This document shows, piece after piece, positions 12,180-22,102 of a stretch of DNA of 64,000 nt. Within the stretch, counting starts at the first letter, position 1; each line of letters opens with the position of its first letter. Source of the DNA: Aptenodytes patagonicus. Lineage: Eukaryota > Chordata > Aves > Sphenisciformes > Spheniscidae. Location of the stretch: NCBI RefSeq assembly GCF_965638725.1, contig NC_134963.1, positions 11,312,501 through 11,376,500 of the forward strand, given 5' to 3'. A model generated the notes under the pieces. It worked only from the letters and a program-made list of their open reading frames with translations. It made no database searches and was not told the DNA's origin. The translations under genes and the position numbers were made by a program.

Positions 12180-12370
12180 TCCCCTCAGCGCCGCCGCCCG
12201 CCGAGGGCGCGTCCCCCGCCCGGCGCAGCCCGGGGGAAGGCGCCGCCCGCCCGCGCACGGCTCGGCCCCCGCCTGCCCACGCGGGGCGGCTCCGGGCGGC
12301 CGGCGACAGAGCCGCGGCAGCCTCCCCGCGGGCCGGGCCGGGTCGGGCCAGGCCGGGCGGCGGCGGCAGG

Positions 12371-12482
12371 ATGGGGCTGGAGCTGTACCTGGACCTGCTC
12401 TCGCAGCCCTGCCGCTCTATCTACATCTTCGCTCGGAGCAACAACATCCCCTTCGAGTTCAAGCACGTGGAGCTCTTCAAAG
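12371..12482 (+). CDS. GSTT1: GSTT1 exon 1
   Basis: 112 nt, residues 1-37 plus one base, catalytic Ser11. Donor G|GTGGGA. It differs from exon 1 of the first GST at about 10 of 112 positions. Confidence 0.95.
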
Positions 12483-15400
12483 GTGGGACGGGCACGGCCG
12501 CCCGCCCGCCGCCGCCGAGCTGCCCCGGAGGCGGTGGCGGGCGGCGGGACCGGGGCGGGCCGCAGCCCGCCGGGGGCTGCGGCCTCAGCGCCCCTCTCTT
12601 GGCTCTTGGCAGACTCGGTGCTGGGAAAGAAGCCGGCGGCGGGGAGCGGCGCGGAGCAGCCCCGCGCAGGTGAGGGGAGATGAGATGAGGTGAGGGTCCC
12701 CCCGCAGCGGGCACCGGCCCCCCCCCCCCCGGGCGTCCGTCCTGTCAGGCCGGGCCCGTTCTCGGGCGGCGCTGGGTGCCTGGCGGCGGCCCCGCGGGCA
12801 GGGAGGGGAGAAGCCGCGCTCCGGGGCGCTGGCAGCGCCCGGCGCTGTAACGCGATCCCCGGGCGGGGGCTGCAGGGGCCGGGGCCGGGCTGAGCACCCG
12901 GGCGCTGGCAGGGCCGAGCGCCGCGACCTTTGGGCAGAAGGGCCCACCGCTCCGGGCCCGGATCGCGCAGCCCGCGGGGGGGGTTTCGCTCTCACGGCCC
13001 CAGGGGAGCCCCTTCGTCTCCCCGACAGAGGAGCAGAAGCGAGTTCTGCCCGGCCGTCGCTCCTCCAGCTCGGCTCTGTGAACAGCATCCCACCGCTCCC
13101 TTTCAGTCTTCTGTCCTGAGCTGCTGCTTTTCTGGGAACTGACGAGCTCTTGAGCCGATTTGGACTGTTCCCACAGCGAACGTCAATTCGGTCCGTTCCA
13201 GATCAGTGGAGATGTCGGATCAGTGGAGGGTCCTCTCCCTGCTGAGGCAATGTCAGCCCATGTTTGGGGAGGCTCAATCTCAGCCGAAGGAGGAAACACT
13301 TGAAAGCTGGAAGCTAGCAAAATGCTGGAGCTAGTGGAAGTGGGAGATCACCCTTTATGAGAGGGATGCAGAGATGCAGAGCTCAGAGGAGGCTTATCTG
13401 TGGTCTCACCCTGGTGGCCTCTCAGGACAGGGTCCCATCCTGCCTGGGGAGGGTGAAACAGGTCAAGCCTGCCCAGACTTACACTCTAGAGCTGAATCTG
13501 CTCCCAGCCCCTGGAAGCTCTGCTTGGCCCATTGGGAGGGAAGGACTAGCTCCTCAGGTAACCTGAGTGACTTTAAATACATGCTCTGCCGAGGGGCCTG
13601 ACTACAATGGTTTGACCATGCAGCTCATTCCCAGAGCGGTCTCATGGCTATGCTGCATCTATTTTTGTGGATCCCCAAGGAATGTTCCTCCAGCCATTTC
13701 TAGCAAATTAGTCACAGTGACAGCAGAGGAGCGCTCTGGGAACGGTGTACTTAGCAGAAACAGTCAGCTGTTCAGACTTGTCCAACTGTATAAGATGACT
13801 AGTGCCCATTTACATATTGTATTTTCCTAGTAAATTGTTACTTTTTTGCCTAAGGCAAAGCACAGTAGTTGGAAATCCTTGGCTGAGGAGATGATTAGGC
13901 AGGGACATGATTGGCAAATTGATTTTTTTTTCTCCTTTCTACTTCTCTAAAATCTTGTCCACTGCTCTTTTTACCCACCGGTAAATCTCCTTCCTTGCAC
14001 TATGACTTACGCTTAAGAATTCCTCCTGTGTGCAGCCTGCCCTGCTTTTTGACAGTGTATACTCTGCTTATTAAAGTTATTCCTCAAAGCCCAGCAATAC
14101 ACACGGTGTGTGTGTGTGTATATATATCCTTGGGGGACATCAAGAACTAATTACACCAGATGCAGCTGATGTTAAACAGCACCGTAAGCCAAGTCAACAT
14201 GATAGGAATGACAAAGATGGGCCACCTAATACCACTAAACAAAAAGGCTAGCTCTGCTTGCTGGAAGAGAGGCACAAGCTTAAACTCTGCTAAATGGCAA
14301 ATACAAATATTGGTCTCTATTTAATACAATAAGCAATCGGTCCTAATGAAGCAACCTGGAGTTAGTGTTCACACCAAGGCTTTCTGCAGTTTGCAGCTCA
14401 GTGAGCAGAGTCTCGGCACAGGACTTTTATGTCTGTACACAAAGACCGCGTATGAGCCAAAGCACATAAGGTGCCATCTCTGGGCTGCGGTGCAGTCTGT
14501 GTAACAGACACTGACCTATTGTCCAACCTCTTGCAATGACATGTTAGTCTCATCGAGGGAGTAAAATGTTCAGTATTCCTGCTAGGACTGCTGCACGATG
14601 AAAGCAGGCTGAAATCTGATTCAGGCTGCCCTCACCCACTGCTTACTTCTCATATTGTTGTTTCTCAGTTGCCTACTACCTTGGATAATAAACACAGACG
14701 GAAGAACAACCAGACAGCTAGGTCTGAGAATTGACTGCTCATTAGTTGTAAGCATTATTGACTTGCAACTTTCTGCTGCATTTTTCCAAAGACTACCTGA
14801 ACTCCACAGATCTCACCAGAGCTGGGTGTGTGATGACCACTGGCCTTTGGAGCCCTTCTAAAAGCACAGGACCAAGCACCTTCCCAGAGCAACTCCTTGC
14901 ATGACAGTAGATTTACACAAATTTGCCTCTCTGTTTTTAATGTTATAAATCAGGGACATAAGGTACCTTGTCCTTGTACTTTGCCTGCTGGCTTGATTTT
15001 TGGGGAGGTTTTTTTTTATATTCAAGTTTCTCAATTAATAGGTTTAACTCGCACTTCCTGTCTGGCTCTTATTCTTAAGAAGCCCTTTCTTCTGGTTCTG
15101 CTGTGCATGTAGAACCTCTTACCCAGCTAAGCTAGAGGCCACCGTCACTGCAGGTAGCCAGAGACATTTCCCAGTGAGATGGGAAATGGGGGTTTAAATC
15201 CTCTCAGACAGCAGATGGATGTGAACCGTAGTCTCTGATGAAGCTGCTTACACCAGAATTTAAAAAAGCACTTCTCAAAAAAGAAACAAAGCAGAGGCTA
15301 GTCAGCTAGAAAGGAGAACAGGGTGGTAATGTTTGCTCTGATTGATTTGTCTCCTTATGTGAAATTGATATTGGAAAAGTAGTCTGTAATTTGAAATGCA

Positions 15401-18400
15401 GCAACTTTCCTTTCTCCTACCCCTTCCCAAAGCCAGCTGCAAATAAACGTGACAGTCCAAAGGCTGGTTTTATTTCTTGGAGGCTATTTCCTGCTGCACT
15501 TTTGTCCAGGAAAGCAGACACTGCCACTGCCTCCTGAATGGGGGCAAGTAGTTCTTGGGGATGTAGATCACTGTCTGTTAGTTAATGGCCCTTATTTTTT
15601 TTTAACAAATGGATTTTTGTACAAGACCTCCTGCTGGTCATGCTGATTTGATCAGGATTTGCATCCTGGAATGTCGTGTTTCCTTACAGTGAACACTTAA
15701 AACAAGCAAAGCAAACAAACTCCTCACATCTTTTCTTACATAGGTGTTCCTGGACTTTTGTACAGTTCCCTGGCATTTAACTGCTGACTGGCAAGTCCAG
15801 TGCCTGCAGTGGGAAACTGAAAACCTGGTTAGATAGTCAGCTGTTAATGCCTCCAAACTCCAAGGGACTGTTTGGAGTTTAAACTCTTTTATGGGATGGT
15901 GTCTTCCTCCTGCATTTTCCTGACAGAGGTAGGTTGACATGCAGAGCCAGGAGTAATGCAGGGAAGAGGTGTGTGAGCTTTCCTGCCCCTAGCGAATGTC
16001 CGCTGTGGCAGAATGAATTATTTCATGAGTCTAGTGTTGTATTGCTGACATTCATGTTTTTCCTATCCCAGCAAAAACTCTGAAAACATCCTCAGCTGCA
16101 TGTCTGCCGAGGGATCAGCTCTGTTGACAGCATTTGCTTTCCTTGTAAATGCTCAATTCCCTCTGCTCTTCAGAGACAAACAAACATGAAAAAGATTTTG
16201 CTCCATCTGTCTATAAGCCAGCCGGGTTCTCTTTGATTAATTAGCCACTGCAGTGATCTCTGTGGGCACAAAGCTTTTCAGTTGCTTTCCATCATGACTC
16301 CATCCTAGCTAGAGTCAGCCACATTTACAGACTGCAGGAAAATTACTGTGTTTTGGTGTTGCCTGTGGGAACAGGAGCAGGAGTAGCAACCATCTGCCCT
16401 CCTTAGGATGCTCTGCATGCAAACTCAACTTTTCCAGACCCTGCTTCCTTGGCAAATATTAAGTATCTTCTAGCTGCTCAGTTGTCTTCATCATAACTTC
16501 TGTCTTTTCCCCCGCTGTCTCTAAAGCCACAGGACACACTGTTCTCAAGTCAGTTAGCTGTTCCTGGTTATCTGCAAGTGTTTTCAATACCAGCACCTTC
16601 AGCATGGTATCTAAATGCCTCCTATGGAGTGATTTGTCAGTAAGTTTTGCAAGTATTACTGGTACCAGCAGTAATAGAATTCCTGTATAGAAATGTGAAC
16701 TGCTCCATGCCACATGCCCGGCCTGAGCCCACTGCCCTCTGCAGATAGCTTTTACACTGACTCTTCAATTCCATTACCTTTTAGTTGTGAAATATGACCA
16801 TATAGGGAAAACCTAACACAGTTCACTGATTGTCCAGTTGGCTACAGGTATTTCATTTATCATTCACTGGCAGATACACTTCTAACCTCTGACTTGCCTG
16901 TTCATGTTCTTAGGGCCATCAAATAGTGAAGGAGCTGGCAAAGTCAGCCTCTTGAAGAAAGTACCGGCACTAAAGGATGGAGACTTCACCCTAGCAGAAT
17001 GGTGAGAACTCAGTCCTTAGACTTCCTTGGGTACCAATACTGTGCAGCATTTAGGAGATGTCATTCCCGCTGAATGATTAAGGATCACAGAATTTATGAA
17101 CATGTTGGTTATTTTTAGTAGTATAACCTCATTTGCTCTGTTTCCATTTTCTGTTTGAATTATCTTTCAGAATGTAACAAATGAGCTGACTTAACTTTTT
17201 GATCTTACCCTGAATGCACTTACCTCAAAATGGGATTATAAACGTTTCTGGGAAATGTTTAAAGCTTATAAAAATCCCTTTTACCCTAGGAAAAAAATCT
17301 GTTTATCTGAATTAGTCATAAAGACCAAGTGAACACCTACAGAGATACAATTTAGGTTTTACATTATAAGATTAATATGGAGACTGGTTAATGGTGTCAT
17401 AATACTGAAATAATTGAACTACAGTTCTGCTATACTATCAGTATAGTAGGAGGGTCTGCATTTTCTTCCGTTTTGTCAGCACAGGATTTTCTGTGGCATC
17501 TTTTTGTAGTAACAGCCTACATATTGTTGCAGATGACTAAGATATTTTTCCATCCGACTTCTCCTGCCAATTAGTGAAAGAATAAACATCTGGACAAACA
17601 CAAAGGGATTCTGTAAGCTGTCCTTGCTGGGACTTCCACTGACTTCAGTGGAAGCTGCAGGCTAGAGAGAGATCTGATGAAAAGGCAATATAACCCATTA
17701 GAGAGTTTCATTTAGTACACAAGCGCATAAACATGCACAGGTCTCAGAGAGATGGGTCAGAACAGTCGAGGAACAAGTGGGGTTAACGTTGCCGATAGAT
17801 GAATATGGAGCTTTATTGTTTGTTTACCCCAGTACTGTCCAGCAGTACTCTGCACCATATAACAGTGCTGTGATTTTCCAGCAGGTTAAAGTTTTCATGG
17901 GAACTAAGGTGATTAAGTGCCATTTCTGATGTCAACATGAATTAAATGCCTATATATGGTCCCTAGACTCCATCGGAAATCCCGATCTGAATGCTTTTTA
18001 GTGGAAGCAGCAAGTTCGGAAGGGGCAGGAGAGGGAGCTTAGGCGAAAGCATTCTGCATCATAACTCCCTGACCCCTTTCTTGTCTCTTGTTAATGTCTG
18101 AGCAGCACTGCCATTCTGCTGTATCTGAGTCGAAAGTACAACACTCCCGACCACTGGTACCCATCAGACATACAAAAACGGGCCCAGGTAGATGAATACC
18201 TCTCATGGCATCATGCTAACATCCGGGCTAATGCTCCTAAGACCATGTGGATCAAGGTAAGGAGACTGAATATTAAAATGTGAGTAAAGTGATGTTTTCC
18301 CAGCAGAATACTGGGCATTTGAACAGCCCCAATTCAGAGAGGATTTGTCACGCTGAAATAACAAACCTAGGCCGTTCCTACCTGAGAGGAGCTGTCAGAG

Positions 18401-21400
18401 AGGGAGCTGTTCCTAATTGCTCAACATCAGGATCTGGCAAAAGCAGCTTTGGTCATTTTGGTTTTTTCCTTAAAGTAGGTCTGCTACAGAAGGTCTCAAA
18501 GCCCAACAGACTTCCATTGCCTGCATTTGTGAATGAATATATAACAGATCGGATATTGCCTCCAAGAACCTCCCCCTCACTGCACAGCTGTGTGGTGTGT
18601 GCAATAGGCAGAAATTTTGCTTCTTTGGCGAGCATGTGTTTGTTGCTGGAAGCAGAGAGGCTTGCATTCTTCATACAAGTCCCTGCAGCCCCATCAGGGT
18701 GGAATCGAGAAGGAGCCTTCTGCTTCCAGCACGCTTAGGTACTTTCCTGAAATGGGCTCAGGGATAGACAGAATAGAGACACAGAGAGAATGGCAGAATT
18801 TCTTTATTCAGTGTGGTCAGATCAATTTACATTTAGGCAAAATTAACAGAATCACCCTGAGGCAGAAAATCTTGTAGTATCAGATGATTCTGCTGGACAC
18901 CTATTCCCTGCCAACTCACCAGACAGTTAATGCAACTATCCTTAGAGAGGCCCAGGTGCAAATACAGCCCTGCAAGTACAGCTGTGGTATGGAATTTCAG
19001 ATGAAACCAGGGTTGCCAGTAAACAGGTAAGAACTTCACTCTTCCTGTGTAAAGTTTGCCCTTGTTTGTGCCTAACAAAACATATCAGGACTTATTTAGC
19101 TTCTTGATTTATTGACATTTGAATTTTTGGCTAGAGAGCACAGAGAAGCAATTCAAATATGAGTCAGATTCATACAAGAAGCAGTTTCTTCCAGTCTCTG
19201 CAGGCTGTTATTGCAGTGCTCCAAGGGAAAGAAATCCAACTAATTGCTGCTGATTAGATAACCCAGATACAGAAAAGGTCCTCAGAATAATTGAAAATAG
19301 GGAAACGTATAAAGCCACCATGTAACAGAAGGCATATTAGCTAGACATGGGAGAAGATAGACTGCCCTGAGATACAGAAAAGGAAGAAGACGCTGTTTCA
19401 AGTGATTATACCCAGAGATCCCATCATGCATAATTGGAACCACTTAGGAAGAGAACTGACCATGAATTTTCTGATGAAATAGATTCCACATGTACTTGGC
19501 AAAAATCCTGGCTTGGATTAAGCAATCTCAACTTGAATTGTTGAATATACTAGCAGTAAGTAGAAATTCAGTCCACTCCCACCGATGGAAATTTGTATCT
19601 TTAATTTTGCTTCCCTAAATAAACTATATTTCTTTAGCTGTGGTAGGTGGAGGTAGCATAGTTGTGAAACACTGCGCGCTCTGATGGTGTGTACACCTCT
19701 GTGAATGGTGAAAAATCTCACGGAAAGGCAACTACCCCCTGTGCCAGCAAGTCCGTGGAGACAAGGACCGCACTTATATGATTGCTCTGGAAAAATTTCT
19801 AGTGGTTTAAAGAATGATGCTTGGGAGGCCACAGAAAGGCTGGTGTAAAAATGGTGCTTACCCACTCCAAGCTTTGCTGGCTGCTGTCACGCAGAGGAAG
19901 CCATTTCCTGCCTCTCCAGCCAGTGTTGATGCATTCCAGTCCCTCCTAGGCTCCCTGCCACAGCCACCACCATGCCCTCCTTTCCATCACCCTGCGGGAC
20001 AGGCAGCTGCCTGCCTGTCTGCCTGCCTCCAGCACCCAGTTACACAACAGGGTGGATAGCAGGGGTGACTGGTGGGCAGGCAGCCTGCTGACCTGTCTTG
20101 GCAGGCTGTTGAAATGGGTGACTATGGCAGAGACTTGTCTTCGCTGGAGCTGTTGCCTGTTTTTCTTTTGTAACCCACCAAGGTGGAGTGGGAGGGCACA
20201 ACTGCCAGGCACAAAATGAGCCGAATCCTTGGCTTCGTTCTGCACATTGCTGCCCATTAGCTGGAGGTTACTGTCACGGCAGGTCAGCCACTTAGGACTG
20301 CTCGTGTGCTGTCTGTCCATGAGCTGCTTGGAACTGCAGCAGTCCGTGAAGCTCTAGCATCATCCCCTCCTGCGGCTTTGCTGCAGGATCACTGGTGATT
20401 GTGAGTAGTTCCTGGGGTGTAACTTAAATGACTACCACCAGATCCATGAGAAGATGACCGACTGTACTCTTAAGTCCCTTCTCTCCTCAGGTGCTGATTC
20501 CCCTCTTCACAGGGCAGCCACTGCCCTCCGAGAAGCTCCAGGAGGTTATGGAGGGGCTGTCCACTTCCCTGAAGCAATTTGAGGAGAGGTTTCTGCAGGA
20601 CAAGGCTTTTATCATCGGGAGCGAGATCTCTCTGGCAGATCTTGTGGCCATTGTGGAGCTGATGCAAGTGAGTGCTGGAGTGTGCTAAGGAAGTCTCAGC
20701 ACAAGGGAAAACAGATGCTGCTGGGCAGGGAGGGGTGCAGCATGTGGTAACACTTCACTAGAAAGAGGAGTGAGGGCATATCTCAACAGAATTGTCCTAA
20801 GACAATGAGGAGAATACGGGAGTGGGTTCAGAAAACCAGTTAAAAAAAAAAACAACTGGCCGCAACAGATCTCTCTTGTTTCTCTTCTCTAACAATACTT
20901 CTTCTCCTTCATCCTTTATCGTGACTTTATTTTTGACCTCCAGAGAAGGAGGTAATATATAAAAGTGAGAAGCAATAGCAGACAAGTCTGATGAAATAAG
21001 AAAATGATACAGGGATATTTTTATCATACAAGAATATTCTTTTTTGGATGGTTCTTGCCCATGCCATGTCTGGAAGATGCAAGACTGAATCTCAGACAGA
21101 AGCAATCAAATTAAGTCTGTTACAAACTGGTTGTTCTCTGCCAGACTGTCAGGGCCTGGATCCTGCAGCCCAGCAGTGATTCTTTCTCCCAGTTCTGTAT
21201 CCCAGAGACTGAAAAATAGCAGTTCTGCATTCAGCATTGTGTTCCAGAGCATGGCACAGGCAGAAAGTAGAAGGGGGGTAGATTATGTCAACTAAGACAT
21301 CAGTTCCATTAAACGCTTAGCGTTTTGTGCTGTGGTTTTGCTATATAATATAGCACTCTGTACTGCGGACTTGTGCAGTTGCCCCTGGAACTGTCAGCCC

Positions 21401-21910
21401 ACCACGTCTTCAATGCTGTAGCTGAAAATTACTCACAATAAGTGGTAGTCATCTCTGCTGCTCATAACAGCTGTTCCGGCACTCAGGAATTGACTTGTAA
21501 ATGCCCTTTAAAATATAGGCTAGCTTGTGTGTCCCCCAGATAGATACACCCAACCAGAGGAGATTTCCCTTCTTCCTAGTGCTCCTCTATGAGGTCTTCT
21601 TCATTTTTTTTCCTCTACCTGCACCTGCAGGTACACTTCTGGTGCCTGTTGTCTTGGTGAAGAAGTGACTGCCCAATGCCTCGCTGTTGCTCTCTCCCCC
21701 TTTCTGCAGCCTGTTGGAGTTGGTTGCGACATCTTTGAAGACAGACCAAGGCTGATGGAGTGGCGCAGGCGGGTGGAGGATGCTGTGGGGAAAGAGCTTT
21801 TCTTCCAAGCCCATGAGATGATCCTCAATATCAAAGAACTGAGCAACATTCAAATTGATCCACAGCTGCAAGAGCATCTGGCACCTGTGTTGATGAAGAT
21901 GTTGAAATGA
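12371..21910 (+). CDS. GSTT1: Theta-class glutathione S-transferase GSTT1, 261 aa, six exons
   Basis: Second cytosolic theta GST. Coding exons are 12371-12482, 12613-12669, 16914-17001, 18106-18256, 20491-20667 and 21710-21910, all GT-AG, giving 261 aa. Ser11 in LLSQPCR is the expected catalytic residue. The 57-nt exon 2 adds 19 residues (38-56, DSVLGKKPAA then a Gly/Ala/Glu-rich stretch) between the second beta strand and the start of helix 2. Without it the protein would be 242 aa, the usual theta length. From memory, the chicken theta GST is also 261 aa with a very similar insert, which supports both the exon and an avian origin. Two usual glutathione contacts are altered: human His40 corresponds to Ser59, and Ser67 to Cys86 (motif AEC rather than ES). 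Arg107 and Trp115 equivalents are kept. The C-domain has SLADLVAIVELMQ and PVGVG. It is a tandem paralogue of the upstream GST. Confidence 0.93.
12613..12669 (+). CDS. GSTT1: GSTT1 exon 2, 57-nt extra exon
   Basis: Bounded by CTCTTGGCAG at the acceptor and CGCAG|GTGAGG at the donor, phase 1 at both ends, so inclusion or skipping keeps the frame. Codes DSVLGKKPAAGSGAEQPRA (residues 38-56). No counterpart is needed in the first GST, where exon 1 joins directly to the 88-nt exon. Support is the good splice sites and my recollection of the same insert in chicken theta GST. Confidence 0.85.
14106..14128. repeat. (GT)n(AT)n microsatellite
   Basis: A run of GT dinucleotides passing directly into AT dinucleotides, preceded by a short ACAC. 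A likely length-variable locus inside GSTT1 intron 2. Confidence 0.85.
14400..15000. repeat. Duplicated non-coding segment, copy 2
   Basis: Partner of 9190-9780, same orientation. The best preserved part is about 14821-14905. It lies within GSTT1 intron 2, whereas copy 1 lies downstream of the other GST gene. Confidence 0.7.
16914..17001 (+). CDS. GSTT1: GSTT1 exon 3
   Basis: 88 nt, acceptor TTCTTAG, donor TG|GTGAGA. Codes G57 to part of C86. The segment KKVPALKDGDFTLAE is conserved with other theta GSTs, but the preceding ten residues are not, and the usual GQH is GPS. Confidence 0.95.
18106..18256 (+). CDS. GSTT1: GSTT1 exon 4
   Basis: 151 nt completing Cys86 and ending at Lys136. Contains TAILLYLSRKYN, the interdomain linker [10 protein letters not shown], and DEYLSWHHANIRA. 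Donor AAG|GTAAGG. Confidence 0.95.
20491..20667 (+). CDS. GSTT1: GSTT1 exon 5
   Basis: 177 nt, residues 137-195, same length and phase as exon 4 of the first [19 protein letters not shown] lies at its end. Confidence 0.95.
21710..21910 (+). CDS. GSTT1: GSTT1 exon 6 and stop
   Basis: 201 nt with TGA at 21908-21910, residues 196-261. Carries PVGVGCDIF and MEWRRRVEDAVGKEL of the last helices. Confidence 0.95.
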   Translation, partial: PVGVGCDIFEDRPRLMEWRRRVEDAVGKELFFQAHEMILNIKELSNIQIDPQLQEHLAPVLMKMLK

Positions 21911-22096
21911 ATTAACCTGTCTTACCATTTTTCCTGCCCTTTTTTTTTTTTTGACTTCTTCTCTGACCTCCAGTTCTACATGTAACTGGAAAGAGCACTG
22001 TAATTCTAACACAGAAATTGCAGTGTTCCCCCCCCGCCCCCAGGCCTTTCCTGTATCTTTGGGGGTGGAAGCTAGGGAAGGTTTAAGACCTGAAAC

Positions 22097-22102
22097 ATTA
22101 AA
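22097..22102 (+). terminator. Candidate polyadenylation signal, GSTT1
   Basis: ATTAAA about 190 nt after the stop codon, with T- and GT-rich sequence some 45-60 nt downstream. AATAAA at 22988-22993 is the alternative. Which is used cannot be decided from sequence. Confidence 0.35.

Larger units (their letters stand above)
11955..13060 (+). promoter_or_regulatory. GSTT1: CpG-island promoter of GSTT1
   Basis: Very GC- and CpG-rich block about 1.1 kb long covering coding exons 1 and 2 and their 130-nt intron. A CCG triplet run sits at 12157-12179. No TATA element is evident. The ATG at 12371 has the same strong context as the first GST, and about a dozen bases directly before it are identical between the two genes. 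Confidence 0.75.
12670..16913 (+). other. GSTT1 intron 2
   Basis: 4244 nt. The start is still CpG island (to about 13060). A GT/AT dinucleotide run lies at 14106-14128 and the second copy of the duplicated segment at about 14400-15000. An open frame on the minus strand at 16459-16770 has a hydrophobic stretch but no ATG near its start (see rejected items). Nothing else was recognised. Confidence 0.65.
17002..21709 (+). other. GSTT1 introns 3-5
   Basis: Introns of 1104, 2234 and 1042 nt (17002-18105, 18257-20490, 20668-21709). A 152-codon open frame at 18280-18738 has no ATG start and no recognised domain. No confident repeat or RNA gene was seen. Confidence 0.65.

Noticed and set aside
11836-12693. 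Long Arg/Pro/Ala-rich frames of 238-285 codons on the + strand, with antisense partners
   Set aside because: Stop codons are rare in CpG-island sequence; these are composition artefacts over the GSTT1 promoter and exon 1. The same holds for the long frames at 1141-1842 and 25124-26081.
16459-16770. Minus-strand open frame of about 100 codons with a hydrophobic segment, inside GSTT1 intron 2
   Set aside because: No ATG near its beginning (the first in-frame ATG is about 48 codons before the stop), no recognised family, and open frames of this length are expected by chance in 64 kb read in six frames.
18280-18738. 152-codon open frame in GSTT1 intron 4
   Set aside because: It starts at GTG rather than ATG, shows no domain, and is simply the longest of many chance intronic frames.
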